DNA of 64,000 bases from Mesorhizobium loti (GCF_013170705.1 NZ_CP033334.1:4689501-4753500), one strand, 5' to 3'. Shown: positions 42,577-52,872, counted from the stretch's first letter. Notes: generated by a model from the letters alone, not told the origin. Numbers and translations: made by a program.

Positions 42577-43407
42577 TCAGGTGGTTTCGACCTTCTTCGG
42601 CTTGGTCGAGCCGATCATTTTCCAGTTCTTGTAGAACATCGAATTGATGCGTTCGACGCTGACCGACACGACAGCGAGCATGCCGGCGATGAGTCTTGGG
42701 AACGGGGACGGCCTGATAATGTCCATGAACACGCAGTAACGGCGGCCGTCATACTCGTTGACCGAACGGTGCAACAGCGTGTCGTCGAAAATGAACTGCG
42801 GATTGTCGTACCAGTAGTTCTTGACGTTGCCGCATTCGACGAAGATTTCCGCCTTCACCGGGATCAGATTGTAGAGGATGCGCAGGCTGAGCCGCAGCGG
42901 CCCGAAGTGCCAGGAGGTCGATTCGCGCTTGCTGAAAACCGAAACGGCGATGGTCTTGATGTATTTGAAATCCTTGTTGAATTCGGCGACGTTGTCTATT
43001 CTGTGCTTGCCGTACCATTGATAGACATACATGCCGCGCCGACCGGCACCGAAATTGGCGTCGATGTCGGCGATGATCTCGTCCTTGCGCGCCTTGAAGA
43101 TGTCCAGGACCTCATTGACCTCGCGCTGATAGTCCTCCGGAAACTGCTCCAGCTTCCACACGCCGGGGTTCCTGTAGCACAGGAGATCAACCAGCAGGTT
43201 GAACGGCGAAAGCAGCCAGGTGAAGAGGCCGTTGCCAAGAAAATAGCCGCTGAACAGCGCCAGATCCTTCCGGTCGTTGCGCAGCACGTCAATCAGCCCG
43301 CAAACGATGAAGATCGTCGTGAGGATGGGGATGAAGTAAAAGCCAAGGGCGAGAAGTGGGATGGCGATGGCGAATTTGCGAAGGGATTTGCGAAGGGTTT
43401 TTGTCAT
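42577..43407 (-). CDS. LpxO-like aspartyl/asparaginyl beta-hydroxylase family protein
   Basis: A 276-residue protein with an N-terminal membrane anchor (FAIAIPLLALGFYFIPILTT, then IFIVCGLIDVL) and a cytosolic Fe(II)/2-oxoglutarate dioxygenase domain from about 110. The iron-binding His and 2-oxoglutarate Arg fall in STSWHFGPLRLSLRILYNLI (first His) and FDDTLLHRSVNEYDGRRYCV (second His and Arg). LpxO enzymes hydroxylate lipid A acyl chains; lipid A is a likely target but not proven. The upstream Shine-Dalgarno sequence is weak. A C-terminal hydrophobic segment near 245 (PRLIAGMLAVVSVSV) may be a second span. Confidence 0.88.
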   Translation of the reverse strand: MTKTLRKSLRKFAIAIPLLALGFYFIPILTTIFIVCGLIDVLRNDRKDLALFSGYFLGNGLFTWLLSPFNLLVDLLCYRNPGVWKLEQFPEDYQREVNEVLDIFKARKDEIIADIDANFGAGRRGMYVYQWYGKHRIDNVAEFNKDFKYIKTIAVSVFSKRESTSWHFGPLRLSLRILYNLIPVKAEIFVECGNVKNYWYDNPQFIFDDTLLHRSVNEYDGRRYCVFMDIIRPSPFPRLIAGMLAVVSVSVERINSMFYKNWKMIGSTKPKKVETT

Positions 43408-43583
43408 TTTTCCACGCGCGAAGCGCGATCCTGTTGCGAATGAGTGTGCCAAATCTCGACAACGGCCACCGCCCGGCCGTGCGCCTTGATAAGATTTTTT
43501 GGGTCGCCGCACAACGCCACGACTGCGTGGCCTGGCAGCTGCCTGGTGGAATTTGCCAGACTTCGGTCAATGAACCACTGGGG

Positions 43584-44255
43584 TCAATGCACCGCCGGCA
43601 AGCCGAGCTCGTCCCATTTCTCCCTGGCCACGGGATCGCCGACCAGGAACTCAAAGCCGATGACGCTTTCGCCGTCTTGCGCGAGCTGGCATTTGAACTT
43701 GAGATTATACCAGTTTTTGCGACTGCGGAAAGCCGCGCCATCCGCGGCGATCGTGGTGCCGCGGACCTTCTCTTCGGCCGTTGCGTAAGCCACGACGCGC
43801 TCCGGCTGAAAGTCCGCGCGCCATCGCCGGATCTGGTCCATGGCTTCGAGATTGCACAACTGCACCATGCGCTCATCGGAAGCGAAGGTCGCAAGATCGG
43901 CACGCGCCTGCCGGCTGCGCGGATCGGCGAGCGTCTTGCCCGACAGCATGTCGGTCGGCCGGATCATGGCCGGCGCGGTGGGTGATTGAGATCGAGGAGC
44001 ACTCGGCGGTGGTGACGGCGCTGGCGCCTCTGGTGCCGAAGGTCGTGCTGGCGCTGGCGGCGGCCTTGTCGACGCCTCGAACTGCTGGGGCGTCAGAATG
44101 CCGACCGACACCCGCTCCTCTTCCAGCCGCTTCGGCAGCTTCGGCAGCGGCATGAGAGCCAGCGTCGCGGCAAGCAGAGCGTGGAGAACGACGGAGGTCG
44201 AGATACCCCATGGCGAGGCCTCGCTTCGAAGCGTGACGACCACCGGGCCGCGCAA
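43584..44255 (-). CDS. DUF930 domain membrane-anchored protein
   Basis: About 223 residues: an N-terminal span (ISTSVVLHALLAATLALMPL), a Pro/Ala/Ser-rich linker at about 60-95 (PPPAPARPSAPEAPAPSPPP), and a C-terminal DUF930 domain from about 100 (MLSGKTLADPRSRQARADLA, MVQLCNLEAMDQIRRW, FKCQLAQD), containing two cysteines likely to pair in the periplasm. Function unknown; the TonB-like layout (anchor, Pro-rich spacer, periplasmic domain) is notable. The start is uncertain: TTG at 44255 or GTG at 44243. Five bases separate it from the rarA stop. Confidence 0.8.
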   Translation of the reverse strand: MRGPVVVTLRSEASPWGISTSVVLHALLAATLALMPLPKLPKRLEEERVSVGILTPQQFEASTRPPPAPARPSAPEAPAPSPPPSAPRSQSPTAPAMIRPTDMLSGKTLADPRSRQARADLATFASDERMVQLCNLEAMDQIRRWRADFQPERVVAYATAEEKVRGTTIAADGAAFRSRKNWYNLKFKCQLAQDGESVIGFEFLVGDPVAREKWDELGLPAVH

Positions 44256-44260
44256 GTCAG

Positions 44261-45568
44261 CTAGTCCCGTTCCTTGCGCAGCTTCGCCCAGTAGTCGAGC
44301 CGCTTCCTGATGTCGCGCTCGAAACCACGCTCGGGTGGATCGTAGAAGGTCTGGCGGCCCATCTTCTCCGGAAAATAGTCCTGGCCCGAAAAAGCGTCCG
44401 GCTCATCGTGATCGTAGCGATAGCCCGCGCCGTAATCCTCTTCCTTCATCAGCTTGGTCGGGGCGTTGAGGATGTGCTTTGGCGGCAGCAGCGAGCCATG
44501 CTCCTTGGCAGCGCGCGTGGCCGCCTTGAAGGCGGTGTAGACGGCGTTGGATTTGGGCGCTGTTGCGAGATAGACAGTGGCCTCGGCAAAGGCCAGTTCG
44601 CCCTCCGGCGAGCCCAGATAGTCATAGGCGTCCTTGGCGGCATTGGCGACGACCAGCGCCTGCGGGTCGGCAAGGCCGATGTCCTCCATCGCCATGCGCA
44701 CCAGCCGGCGGCCGAGATAAAGCGGATCCTCGCCGGCATCGAACATGCGCGCGAGATAGTAGAGCGCGGCGTCCGGGTCCGAGCCGCGCACCGACTTGTG
44801 CAGCGCCGAGATCAGATTGTAATGGCCGTCCTGGCCCTTGTCGTAGATCGGCGCGCGGCGCTGGACGATGCGCTGCAGGCCTTCGGGATCGAATATCTCG
44901 CCAGGCTTGGCCGCGCGCCAGACCTCCTCGGCGAGTGTCAGCGATGCACGTCCGTCGCCATCGCTCATGCGGATCAGCATCGCCCGCGCCTCGTCGTCGA
45001 GCGGAAGCGCCCTGCCCTCCGTGGCCTCCGCGCGCGTCATCAGCTTGGCGATGCTCTCCTCGCCGAGTGAATGAAAGACCATGACGCGCGCGCGCGACAG
45101 CAACGCGGCGTTCAATTCGAAGGACGGGTTCTCGGTTGTGGCGCCGACCAGGACGACCGTCCCATCCTCCATGACAGGGAGAAACGAATCCTGCTGGGCG
45201 CGGTTGAAGCGGTGGATCTCGTCGACGAAAAGCAGGGTCTGGCGGCCTTTGGCGCGGCGCAGCTTCGCCGCCTCGAACACTTTCTTCAGGTCGGCGACGC
45301 CGGAAAAGACCGCCGATATCTGTTCGAAGGCCAGGCTGGTCTCGCCGGCAAGCAGCCTTGCCACCGTGGTCTTGCCGGTGCCCGGCGGGCCCCAGAAGAT
45401 CATCGAGCCCAGCGAGCCGGAGCCGATCAGCCGGGTCAGCGCGCCATCGGGGCCGGTCAGATGCTCCTGGCCGACGACCTCGCCAAGGTTTCTGGGCCGC
45501 AGCCTGTCGGCCAGCGGCCGTCCGGGCGGCGCCTTTTCCGGTTCATCGACGCTGAACAGATCGGCCAT
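44261..45568 (-). CDS. rarA: replication-associated recombination protein A (MgsA/RarA)
   Basis: A 435-residue AAA+ ATPase acting at stalled replication forks. Walker A FWGPPGTGKTTVARLLAGE near 58-76, Walker B LLFVDEIHRFNRAQQDSFLP near 112, sensor 1 GATTENPSFELN near 140, and the C-terminal tetramerisation region with LISALHKSVRGSDPDAALYY and KHILNAPTKLMKEEDYGAGY. It follows the DegP/Do protease gene by 39 bases and is followed by the DUF930 gene, so a three-gene transcript is likely. Confidence 0.96.
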   Translation of the reverse strand: MADLFSVDEPEKAPPGRPLADRLRPRNLGEVVGQEHLTGPDGALTRLIGSGSLGSMIFWGPPGTGKTTVARLLAGETSLAFEQISAVFSGVADLKKVFEAAKLRRAKGRQTLLFVDEIHRFNRAQQDSFLPVMEDGTVVLVGATTENPSFELNAALLSRARVMVFHSLGEESIAKLMTRAEATEGRALPLDDEARAMLIRMSDGDGRASLTLAEEVWRAAKPGEIFDPEGLQRIVQRRAPIYDKGQDGHYNLISALHKSVRGSDPDAALYYLARMFDAGEDPLYLGRRLVRMAMEDIGLADPQALVVANAAKDAYDYLGSPEGELAFAEATVYLATAPKSNAVYTAFKAATRAAKEHGSLLPPKHILNAPTKLMKEEDYGAGYRYDHDEPDAFSGQDYFPEKMGRQTFYDPPERGFERDIRKRLDYWAKLRKERD

Positions 45569-45607
45569 TTATGTCTTCAGGTTGGAGCACGACCGCTCGG
45601 GCCGAAC

Positions 45608-47101
45608 TCAGTAACGCAACACCTGGCGCAGTATCTGCCCGCCGCGCTCGACGGTAAAGCGCCACCAGCGCGTATCCTGCTGGGCTACCTGCGCCAGCGT
45701 CGCGGCGGTGTCGATGGTGGTGCCGTTGACCTCGCGCACGATATCGCCCGGCTGGAAGCCGAAATCGGCGGCCGGCGAATCGCGGTTGATATCGATCACC
45801 GTGACACCTTTGAGATCCGTACGCAGGCCAAGCTTCTGGGCAAGCCTTGGCGACAGTTCCGCGACCTTGGCGCCCGAGAACGGGCTGCGGCCATGCAGCG
45901 TCACTTCCGAGGCTTTTGCACCCTCCGGCGCGCGCTCCAGCGCAATGTCCATGGCTGCTTGCTGGCCCTTGGTCAGGATCGCGAAATTCGCCTTGGTGCC
46001 GATCGACAGCGTCGCCATGCGATAGTCCAGCGCCTCGATGCTCTCGACGGGCTTGCCGTTGATCTGCAGCACGACGTCGCCCGCCTTCAGCCCAGCCTTA
46101 CCCGCCGGTCCGGTCGCTTCGACGGAAGAGACAAGAGCTCCTGCCGGTTTCTCCATGCCAAGCGATTCGGCGATCTGCGGCGTCACCGCTTCGAACTCGG
46201 CGCCGATATAGGGCCGTTCGAAGAAGTCGAGGCCGGCCTTGGCGGCATCGGCAAAAGCCCGCACCATATTGGCGGGGATGGCAAAGCCGATGCCGATCGA
46301 ACCGCCGCTGCGGCTGTAGATGGCGGTGTTGATGCCAACCAGTTGGCCACCCATGTTGATCAGCGCGCCGCCGGAATTGCCGGGATTGATGGCGGCGTCG
46401 GTCTGGATAAAGTAGCCCGAATCCGAGACGCCGATATGGCTGCGGGCAAGGGCCGAAACGATGCCGCTGGTGGTGGTTTGGCCGACGCCGAACGGGTTGC
46501 CGATAGCCAACACAAGATCGCCGACCTCGAGCGCGTCGGAATCGCCGATGGCGATAACCGGGAACGGCTTGTCGGACTCGATCTTGAGCACTGCGAGATC
46601 GAGCGTCTCGTCCTTCAGCATCACCTTGCTGGTGAATTCCCGCCCGTCGGCCGTCGCCACCTTGACCTCGTCGGCATCCTTGATGACGTGGAAATTGGTG
46701 ACGATGACACCGCTCGGATCGACAAGCACGCCAGAGCCGAGTGAGGACTGCGCGCGCGGCTGCGCGCGGCCGAAAAACTCCTCGAAGAACGGATCGCCTT
46801 CAAAAGGCGACGTGACCTTGGCCGTCTGCGAAGCATAGACGTTGACCACGGCGGGCGCGGTTTGCTTGACCAGCGGCGCGAACGAAAGCTGCACCTCCTC
46901 GCGGCCGAACGGCACGCGCTTGTCGGGCCCAGAGGTGGCATTCTCGCCTTCAACGCCATGCAACAGATCGGTCAGCACGTCCGACAGGCCCGGATCGGCT
47001 GGCTTGGCGGCGTCCTCGGCCAGCGCCTGCCGGACTGCCGGTGCGGCTGCGACCACCATGAAGGCGCAGAGCAGAACAAGGGACAGTCTTTTGGCGCGCA
47101 T
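45608..47101 (-). CDS. Do/DegP family periplasmic serine endoprotease
   Basis: A 497-residue HtrA-type protease/chaperone for misfolded envelope proteins. The signal peptide MRAKRLSLVLLCAFMVVAAA ends near LAEDA. The catalytic triad is His in VTNFHVIKDADEV, Asp in ETLDLAVLKIES and Ser in INPGNSGGALINM. Two PDZ domains follow (about 290-385 with GLKAGDVVLQINGKPVESIE, and about 400-490 with DFGFQPGDIVREVNGTTIDT). TTGGAGGATTCGCGA precedes the ATG at 47101. Located downstream of rplQ past a terminator. Confidence 0.95.
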   Translation of the reverse strand: MRAKRLSLVLLCAFMVVAAAPAVRQALAEDAAKPADPGLSDVLTDLLHGVEGENATSGPDKRVPFGREEVQLSFAPLVKQTAPAVVNVYASQTAKVTSPFEGDPFFEEFFGRAQPRAQSSLGSGVLVDPSGVIVTNFHVIKDADEVKVATADGREFTSKVMLKDETLDLAVLKIESDKPFPVIAIGDSDALEVGDLVLAIGNPFGVGQTTTSGIVSALARSHIGVSDSGYFIQTDAAINPGNSGGALINMGGQLVGINTAIYSRSGGSIGIGFAIPANMVRAFADAAKAGLDFFERPYIGAEFEAVTPQIAESLGMEKPAGALVSSVEATGPAGKAGLKAGDVVLQINGKPVESIEALDYRMATLSIGTKANFAILTKGQQAAMDIALERAPEGAKASEVTLHGRSPFSGAKVAELSPRLAQKLGLRTDLKGVTVIDINRDSPAADFGFQPGDIVREVNGTTIDTAATLAQVAQQDTRWWRFTVERGGQILRQVLRY

Positions 47102-47234
47102 TCGCGAATCCTCCAAGGCAAGTTCGGGCGCATTGTCCCGACGATTGTGCAAAATGAAAGGCTAAGCCGCTGAAATCCGATTATTTTCACGCCAGAACAT
47201 GGTGATGGGCGCGCCCCGACGCATGCAGAACATG

Positions 47235-47257
47235 AAAAAGGGGCCCGCAGGCCCCTT
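47235..47257 (-). terminator. terminator at the end of the ribosomal cluster
   Basis: GGGGCC, CGCA loop, GGCCCC, with AAAAA on its left that reads as TTTTT on the minus strand. It starts 26 bases beyond the rplQ stop. Confidence 0.9.
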
Positions 47258-47282
47258 CAATTCATTCCGGAAAAACGGGGCC

Positions 47283-47714
47283 TTATGCGGCCGCGGCTTC
47301 CGCGTCGGTGCCTTCGGCTTCGAGGCGGGCGCGGTCGCCGGCGCCCTTGGCCGAGGTGTCGCGATCGACGAACTCGATGACAGCCATCGCGGCATTGTCG
47401 CCGTGACGGAAGCCCGCCTTCATGATGCGCAGATAGCCGCCGTTGCGGTTGGCGTAGCGCGGGGCGATGGTGTCGAACAGGCGCTTGACGACGCCTTCAT
47501 TGCCGATCTGCGCGATCACCTGACGGCGGGCATGCAGGTCGCCGCGCTTGCCGAGCGTCACCAGCTTCTCGACGATCGGACGCAGGTCCTTCGCCTTCGG
47601 CAGGGTGGTGACGATCTGCTCGTGCTCGAGCAGCGACACGGCGAGGTTGGCGAACATCGACTTGCGATGGCTAATGCTTCGGGCGAAGCGGCGGCCTTTG
47701 AAACCGTGGCGCAT
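47283..47714 (-). CDS. rplQ: 50S ribosomal protein L17
   Basis: 143 residues. The N-terminus [20 protein letters not shown] and [20 protein letters not shown] near 26-45 are the L17 signature; a short Ala/Glu-rich tail ([12 protein letters not shown]) follows the core, as in other Rhizobiales. Last gene of the cluster, 104 bases after rpoA. Confidence 0.98.
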   Translation of the reverse strand: MRHGFKGRRFARSISHRKSMFANLAVSLLEHEQIVTTLPKAKDLRPIVEKLVTLGKRGDLHARRQVIAQIGNEGVVKRLFDTIAPRYANRNGGYLRIMKAGFRHGDNAAMAVIEFVDRDTSAKGAGDRARLEAEGTDAEAAAA

Positions 47715-47778
47715 GGCTCTTTTCCTTCTTCAGTTGTTCAAGAGGCCAAGGCCTCTGATGGTTTTCCGCATGACCGTC

Positions 47779-47805
47779 GGATCGGGCGGCCCACGCCGCC
47801 GATCC
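47779..47805 (-). other. hairpin in rpoA-rplQ gap
   Basis: GGATCGGGCGGC pairs with GCCGCCGATCC (one bulged base) around a 4-base loop. No T-tract. One of several hairpins in the cluster's wider gaps. Confidence 0.5.
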
Positions 47806-47818
47806 TTGGAATTCATGC

Positions 47819-48829
47819 TCAATATTGATCTTCGTAACGCTTGGCGAGGTCTTCGATGTTCTCCGGCGGCCAGTCCGGCACTTCCATGCCGAGGTGCAGG
47901 CCCATCGCCGCCAGGACTTCCTTGATCTCGTTCAGCGACTTGCGGCCGAAGTTCGGGGTGCGCAGCATCTCGGCTTCGGTCTTCTGGATGAGATCGCCGA
48001 TGTAGACGATGTTGTCGTTCTTCAGGCAGTTGGCCGAACGCACCGAAAGCTCGAGTTCGTCGACCTTCTTGAGCAGCGCCGGGTTGAAGGCGAGCTCGGT
48101 GACGGCTTCCGCCGCGACTTCCTTCTGCGGCTCGTCGAAGTTGACGAACAGGCCAAGCTGGTCCTGCAGGATGCGGGCGGCGAATGCCACCGCGTCCTCG
48201 CCCGAGATCGAACCGTCAGTCTCGATGGTCATGGTCAGCTTGTCGTAGTCGAGAACCTGGCCCTCGCGGGTGTTCTCGACCTTGTACGAAACCTTCTTGA
48301 CCGGCGAATAGAGGCTGTCGACTGGGATCAGGCCGATCGGCGCGTCCTCGGCGCGGTTGCGCTCGGCCGGCACGTAGCCCTTGCCAGTGTCGACGGTGAA
48401 TTCCATGCGGATTTCAGCGCCTTCGTCCAGCGTGCAGATGACGTGGTCGGGATTGAGGATCTCGACATCGCCGACCGTCTGGATGTCGCCGGCGAGAACC
48501 GCACCCGGGCCCTGCTTGCGAACGACCATGCGCTTGGGGCCGTCGCCTTCCATGCGGATGGCGATTTCCTTGATGTTCAAGACGATGTCGGTCACGTCCT
48601 CGCGCACACCGGCGATGGACGAGAATTCATGCAGAACGCCGTCGATCTGCACGGCGGTAACGGCCGCTCCTCGCAGCGAAGACAGAAGCACGCGGCGCAG
48701 CGCGTTGCCGAGAGTGAGGCCGAAGCCACGCTCGAGCGGTTCGGCGACCAGCGTGGTCAGCGTCTTCTTCTTCGACGAGAACTCGATCTTGTTCGGCTTG
48801 ATCAGTTCCTGCCAATTTTTCTGGATCAT
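47819..48829 (-). CDS. rpoA: RNA polymerase alpha subunit
   Basis: 336 residues. The N-terminal assembly domain (about 1-235) includes [20 protein letters not shown] near 38-57, the dimer interface. The C-terminal domain (about 250-325) includes [20 protein letters not shown] and [20 protein letters not shown], which contact UP elements and activators. The start at 48829 gives [20 protein letters not shown], the usual alphaproteobacterial N-terminus. Confidence 0.99.
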
Positions 48830-48848
48830 GATGCTTTCCTTCCGTTGA

Positions 48849-48873
48849 CCCGCCACCATCCAATCGTGGCGGG
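48849..48873 (-). other. hairpin in rpsK-rpoA gap
   Basis: CCCGCCAC and GTGGCGGG, perfect 8-bp arms around a 9-base loop, 20 bases upstream of the rpoA start. No T-tract on the minus strand. Confidence 0.55.
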
Positions 48874-48933
48874 CGACCTGGAATGCCGCGGAGGAGCGCC
48901 CCGAGGGCGCTCACGCGACGTTCGATAAATTGC

Positions 48934-49323
48934 TTAGACGCGGCGCTTCTTGCGCGGGCGGCAGCCATTGTGCGGAATCGGCGTCACGTCACGGATGGAA
49001 GTGATGGTGAAGCCGGCCGCCTGCAGGGCGCGCAGTGCCGATTCACGACCGGAGCCAGGTCCGCAGACCTCGACCTCGAGCATGCGCATGCCGTGTTCCT
49101 GGGCCTTCTTGGCAACGTCCTCGGCAGCCATCTGGGCAGCGAACGGGGTCGACTTGCGCGAACCCTTGAAGCCCTGGGCACCGGCCGACGACCAGGCAAT
49201 CGAGTTGCCCTGCGCGTCGGTGATGGTGATCATCGTGTTGTTGAAGGTCGAATTGACGTGGGCAACGCCCGACGAGATATTCTTGCGTTCGCGACGGCGA
49301 ACACGAGCGGCTTCCTTGGCCAT
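48934..49323 (-). CDS. rpsK: 30S ribosomal protein S11
   Basis: 129 residues ending [18 protein letters not shown], the invariant S11 C-terminus; [20 protein letters not shown] and [20 protein letters not shown] are also diagnostic. It helps form the platform of the small subunit around the mRNA exit. Confidence 0.99.
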   Translation of the reverse strand: MAKEAARVRRRERKNISSGVAHVNSTFNNTMITITDAQGNSIAWSSAGAQGFKGSRKSTPFAAQMAAEDVAKKAQEHGMRMLEVEVCGPGSGRESALRALQAAGFTITSIRDVTPIPHNGCRPRKKRRV

Positions 49324-49380
49324 GATAGTCCTTTCAGTTGATCTCTACACCGCCGTAATGCCAGCGGCTCCACCTGGAAA

Positions 49381-49457
49381 GTGAGTAGCAAATTAGTGAG
49401 TAGTGACGAGATGCAGCCGTTGACGCTGCTTCTCACTACCCACTACCGGCTACTCAC
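49381..49457 (-). other. long nested hairpin in rpsM-rpsK gap
   Basis: Three in-register pairs: GTGAGTAGC (49381-49389) with GCTACTCAC (49449-49457); GTAGTGA (49400-49406) with TCACTAC (49433-49439); GCAGC (49413-49417) with GCTGC (49425-49429). GTGAGTAG-like steps are repeated within each arm. It is transcribed between rpsM and rpsK. The largest secondary structure in the cluster. Confidence 0.7.
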
Positions 49458-49463
49458 TCCAAA

Positions 49464-49832
49464 TTACTTCTTCTTGCCGGCGATCGACTTGGCCGGGCCC
49501 TTGCGGGTACGCGCATTGGTGTGCGTGCGCTGGCCGCGAACCGGCAGCGAGCGGCGGTGACGCAGGCCGCGGTAGCAGCCGAGGTCCATGAGCCGCTTGA
49601 TGTTCATCGACACTTCGCGGCGCAGGTCGCCCTCGACCTGATAGTCGCGGTCGATAGTCTCGCGGATCTGCAGCACTTCCGCGTCGGTCAGCTGGTTGAC
49701 GCGGCGCTCGGCCGGGATGCCGACCTTGTCGACGATCTCCTGGGCGAACTTCTTACCAATGCCGTGAATGTACTGTAGCGCGATGACGACGCGCTTGTTG
49801 GTCGGAATGTTGACGCCGGCTATACGAGCCAT
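49464..49832 (-). CDS. rpsM: 30S ribosomal protein S13
   Basis: 122 residues starting [33 protein letters not shown] and the C-terminal [20 protein letters not shown] plus TRKGP contact the P-site tRNA region. The start at 49832 is fixed by the family N-terminus. Confidence 0.99.
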   Translation of the reverse strand: MARIAGVNIPTNKRVVIALQYIHGIGKKFAQEIVDKVGIPAERRVNQLTDAEVLQIRETIDRDYQVEGDLRREVSMNIKRLMDLGCYRGLRHRRSLPVRGQRTHTNARTRKGPAKSIAGKKK

Positions 49833-50050
49833 GTTCTTCTCTTCTCCATCTGGGCCGGCCAACCTTCAAAACAAGGAAGACCCGGCGCTGTAAAAGTTGC
49901 CCCGCGTCCGGTGGAGGCCGGCCCTTGCGGGAGTTTCCAGTTCAAAGCGACTGCCTTGCCCTTGCGGACAAGCAAAGTTCGCACCTGATAGGAAGACGGG
50001 CCGCCATACCGCAGCGGACCGCCCCCGTCAAGCTTAATCTTTAAATTCCC

Positions 50051-50647
50051 TTACCGCGCCTTGGTGGCCGCCGCCAGCACAGCTTCGATCTCGGCGGTCA
50101 CCGCATCGATACTGGCCATCCCGTCAACGGTCTTCAGCTTGCCTTTGGCGTAATAATAGCCGGTCAGCGGAGCGGTCTTCTTGTAGTACTCGCGCAGACG
50201 CTCCTCGAACACCGCCGGGTTGTCATCCTTGCGCACCGGCTGGCCGGCGGCCTTGGCATCCTCGGCACGCTTGACGATGCGGCCGACCAGGGCCCGGTCG
50301 TCGACGACCAGCTCGATGACTGTGTCGAGGCTGATGCCACGTTCGGAAAGCATCGATTCAACCGCATCGGCCTGCACCAGCGTGCGCGGATAGCCATCGA
50401 GGATGAACCCCTTGGCGCAATCGGCCTGATCGATCCGCTCGGCGACGATCGCGTTGACGATGGCGTCGGACACCAGTTCACCGGCATCCATCACTGCCTT
50501 GGCACGCTTGCCGACTTCGGTACCGGCCTGAACGGCGGCACGCAGCATATCGCCCGTCGAGAGCTGGGGTATGCCGTGTTTTTCTACCAGTCTTTGTGCT
50601 TGTGTCCCCTTGCCCGCTCCTGGCGGCCCAAGCAAAATCAACCTCAT
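50051..50647 (-). CDS. adk: adenylate kinase
   Basis: 198 residues converting ATP + AMP to 2 ADP. P-loop [14 protein letters not shown] at 7-20, AMP-site [10 protein letters not shown] near 31, [11 protein letters not shown] near 84, and a short (non-zinc) LID around [20 protein letters not shown]. Its start overlaps the secY stop by 4 bases; this secY-adk coupling is standard. Confidence 0.98.
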   Translation of the reverse strand: MRLILLGPPGAGKGTQAQRLVEKHGIPQLSTGDMLRAAVQAGTEVGKRAKAVMDAGELVSDAIVNAIVAERIDQADCAKGFILDGYPRTLVQADAVESMLSERGISLDTVIELVVDDRALVGRIVKRAEDAKAAGQPVRKDDNPAVFEERLREYYKKTAPLTGYYYAKGKLKTVDGMASIDAVTAEIEAVLAAATKAR

Positions 50648-51984
50648 CTGGCTTTCTTCCCCCCGCGCAGCTTCGACTTCTTGATCAGGCCTTCATACTG
50701 ATGCGCGATCAGGTGACCCTGAATCTGCGCGACCGTATCGAGCGTGACACTGACCACGATCAGAAGCGATGTGCCACCAAGGTAGAATGGTACGCCAGTC
50801 GCCGAGATCAGGAACTCCGGCAGCAGGCACACCAGCACCAGGTAGATGGCGCCGACGACGGTGATGCGGGTGAGAACGTAATCGATATAATCGGCGGTGC
50901 GCTCGCCCGGACGATAGCCCGGGATGAAGCCCGAATGCTTCTTGAGCTGGTCGGCGGTGTCCTTCGGATTGAAGACAATCGCTGTGTAGAAGAAGGCGAA
51001 GAAAACGATCATCGCCGCGTAAAACAGCATGTAGAGTGGCTGGCCGTGGCCAAGCGAAGCCAGGATGGTGCTTGCCCAGGCCGGCATGTTGGTCGTCTGC
51101 GAGAAGCCGGCGATGGTGGCAGGCAGCAAGAGCAGCGACGAAGCGAAGATCGGCGGAATGACGCCCGACGTGTTGAGCTTCAGCGGCAAATGCGAGGTGT
51201 CCCCCTGGAACATGCGGTTGCCGACCTGCCGCTTCGGATACTGGATCAGCAGGCGGCGCTGGGCGCGCTCGAAGAACACGATGAGCGCGATGACCACGAT
51301 GGCCAGAACGATGATGGCCAGGATCAGACCGGTCGACAGGGCGCCGGTGCGGCCGAGTTCCAGCGTGCCGGAGATGGCATGCGGCAGGCCCGCGACGATG
51401 CCGGAGAAGATGATCAGCGAAATACCGTTGCCGATGCCGCGCGCGGTGATCTGCTCGCCGAGCCACATCAGGAACATGGTGCCGCCGACCAGCGTGACGA
51501 CGGTCGAGATGCGGAAGAACATGCCGGGATCGCTGACGATGCCGTTACCGCCTTCCAGGCCCACCGAAATGCCATAGGCCTGCACAAGTGCTAGCAGCAC
51601 CGTGCCGTAGCGCGTGTACTGGTTGATGACCTTGCGGCCCTGTTCGCCTTCCTTCTTCAGCGCTTCCAGCGACGGGATGACCGAGGTCATCAGCTGCATG
51701 ATGATGGAGGCGGAGATGTAGGGCATGATGCCGAGCGCGAAGATCGCCATGCGCTGCACGGCGCCGCCCGCGAACATGTTGAACATGCCGAGGACGCCCT
51801 TGCTTTGCGAGGAGAAGGCCTGGGCGAAGGCGTCGGGGTTGATGCCGGGAAGCGGGATGTAGGTGCCGAGTCGGTAGACGAGCAACGCGCCGATGGTGAA
51901 CCATATGCGTTTCTTCAGGTCCTCCGCCTTGGCGAAGGCCGAGAAATTCAGATTCGAGGCTAGTTGTTCAGCAGCCGAAGCCAT
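50644..51984 (-). CDS. secY: preprotein translocase subunit SecY
   Basis: 446 residues, ten membrane spans, the channel of the Sec system. Signatures: [20 protein letters not shown] near 38, the plug region [20 protein letters not shown] with [16 protein letters not shown], and [20 protein letters not shown] plus [20 protein letters not shown] in the cytosolic C4-C5 part. Encoded after rplO with a 194-base gap that contains a hairpin. Confidence 0.99.
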   Translation of the reverse strand: MASAAEQLASNLNFSAFAKAEDLKKRIWFTIGALLVYRLGTYIPLPGINPDAFAQAFSSQSKGVLGMFNMFAGGAVQRMAIFALGIMPYISASIIMQLMTSVIPSLEALKKEGEQGRKVINQYTRYGTVLLALVQAYGISVGLEGGNGIVSDPGMFFRISTVVTLVGGTMFLMWLGEQITARGIGNGISLIIFSGIVAGLPHAISGTLELGRTGALSTGLILAIIVLAIVVIALIVFFERAQRRLLIQYPKRQVGNRMFQGDTSHLPLKLNTSGVIPPIFASSLLLLPATIAGFSQTTNMPAWASTILASLGHGQPLYMLFYAAMIVFFAFFYTAIVFNPKDTADQLKKHSGFIPGYRPGERTADYIDYVLTRITVVGAIYLVLVCLLPEFLISATGVPFYLGGTSLLIVVSVTLDTVAQIQGHLIAHQYEGLIKKSKLRGGKKAR

Positions 51985-52081
51985 GCCTGATTCTCCGCTT
52001 GGTAACGCTTGATGGCCCGTGAGGTCAGGCGGTGCGTTTCACCGAAGCTCACGAGATAAGCTCCGGGCTGTAAACATGCAA

Positions 52082-52103
52082 GCGGCCGCGTTGACGCGGC
52101 CGC
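52082..52103 (-). other. hairpin in rplO-secY gap
   Basis: GCGGCCGCG, loop TTGA, CGCGGCCGC: perfect 9-bp arms, about 75 bases after the rplO stop. The minus strand continues TTGCATGTTT, a poor T-tract, so at most a weak terminator. Confidence 0.6.
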
Positions 52104-52178
52104 CCAATTGATCAGGTCAAAGCGCAATCGTGAGCAAAAACAGGATCCCACTCTTGCCGGTCGCGCTTCAAATCGCCG

Positions 52179-52652
52179 TTACTCGGCAGCTGCCTTTTCC
52201 GGCAACTTGACCGAGCCGCCGGCCTTCTCGATCTTCTCGATCGCGGCCTTGGAGGCGCCGGCCACGTCGAAGGCGAGCTTTGCCTTGAGCTCGCCGTCGG
52301 ACAGCACGCGTACGCCATCCTTGACGCGGCGGATGACGCCGGCGGCGACAAGCGCCTCGGCCGTCACGGTTGCCTTGGCGTCAAGCTTCTTGGCGTCGAC
52401 GGCTTGCTGGATACGAGCCAGCGAGACGACAACGAAGCTCTTGGCGAAGAGGTTGTTGAAGCCGCGCTTCGGCAGCCGCCTGTAGAGCGGCATCTGGCCG
52501 CCCTCGAAGCCGTTGATGGCGACGCCGGAGCGTGCCTTCTGGCCCTTGACGCCGCGACCGGCGGTCTTGCCCGAGCCGGAACCGATGCCGCGGCCGAGAC
52601 GCTTCTTGGAGTGCGTCGCGCCGTCCTTGTCACGCAGATCGTTGAGTTTCAT
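52179..52652 (-). CDS. rplO: 50S ribosomal protein L15
   Basis: 157 residues beginning [20 protein letters not shown], followed by the Gly-rich [20 protein letters not shown] stretch and [19 protein letters not shown], all typical of L15. Confidence 0.99.
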   Translation of the reverse strand: MKLNDLRDKDGATHSKKRLGRGIGSGSGKTAGRGVKGQKARSGVAINGFEGGQMPLYRRLPKRGFNNLFAKSFVVVSLARIQQAVDAKKLDAKATVTAEALVAAGVIRRVKDGVRVLSDGELKAKLAFDVAGASKAAIEKIEKAGGSVKLPEKAAAE

Positions 52653-52674
52653 CTGGGTTCTCCTGCGCTTTGGC

Positions 52675-52872
52675 TCAGCCCTCGTCCACGACGCGGACGA
52701 GATGCTGAACGGCGGCGATCATGCCGCGCACGGAAGGCGTATCTTCCAGCGTGCGCTGCTTGTGCATCTTGTTGAGGCCGAGGCCGACCAGCGTCGCGCG
52801 CTGTTCCTTCGGACGGCGGATCGGCGAACCGATCTGCTCAACGGTGATGGTCTTGGTTGCTTTCTTGGCCAT
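52675..52872 (-). CDS. rpmD: 50S ribosomal protein L30
   Basis: 65 residues. [20 protein letters not shown] and [20 protein letters not shown] are the L30 signature. The start at 52872 ([14 protein letters not shown]) is preferred to the in-frame ATG two codons upstream. Confidence 0.97.
   Translation of the reverse strand: MAKKATKTITVEQIGSPIRRPKEQRATLVGLGLNKMHKQRTLEDTPSVRGMIAAVQHLVRVVDEG

Noticed and set aside
45071..46744. 557-codon plus-strand frame over rarA and the protease gene
   Set aside because: Spans two well-supported genes in antisense and has no recognisable domain.
49832..50644. missing rpmJ and rpsD in the alpha part of the cluster
   Set aside because: Their absence between secY/adk and rpoA is the usual alphaproteobacterial arrangement, so it is not a finding.
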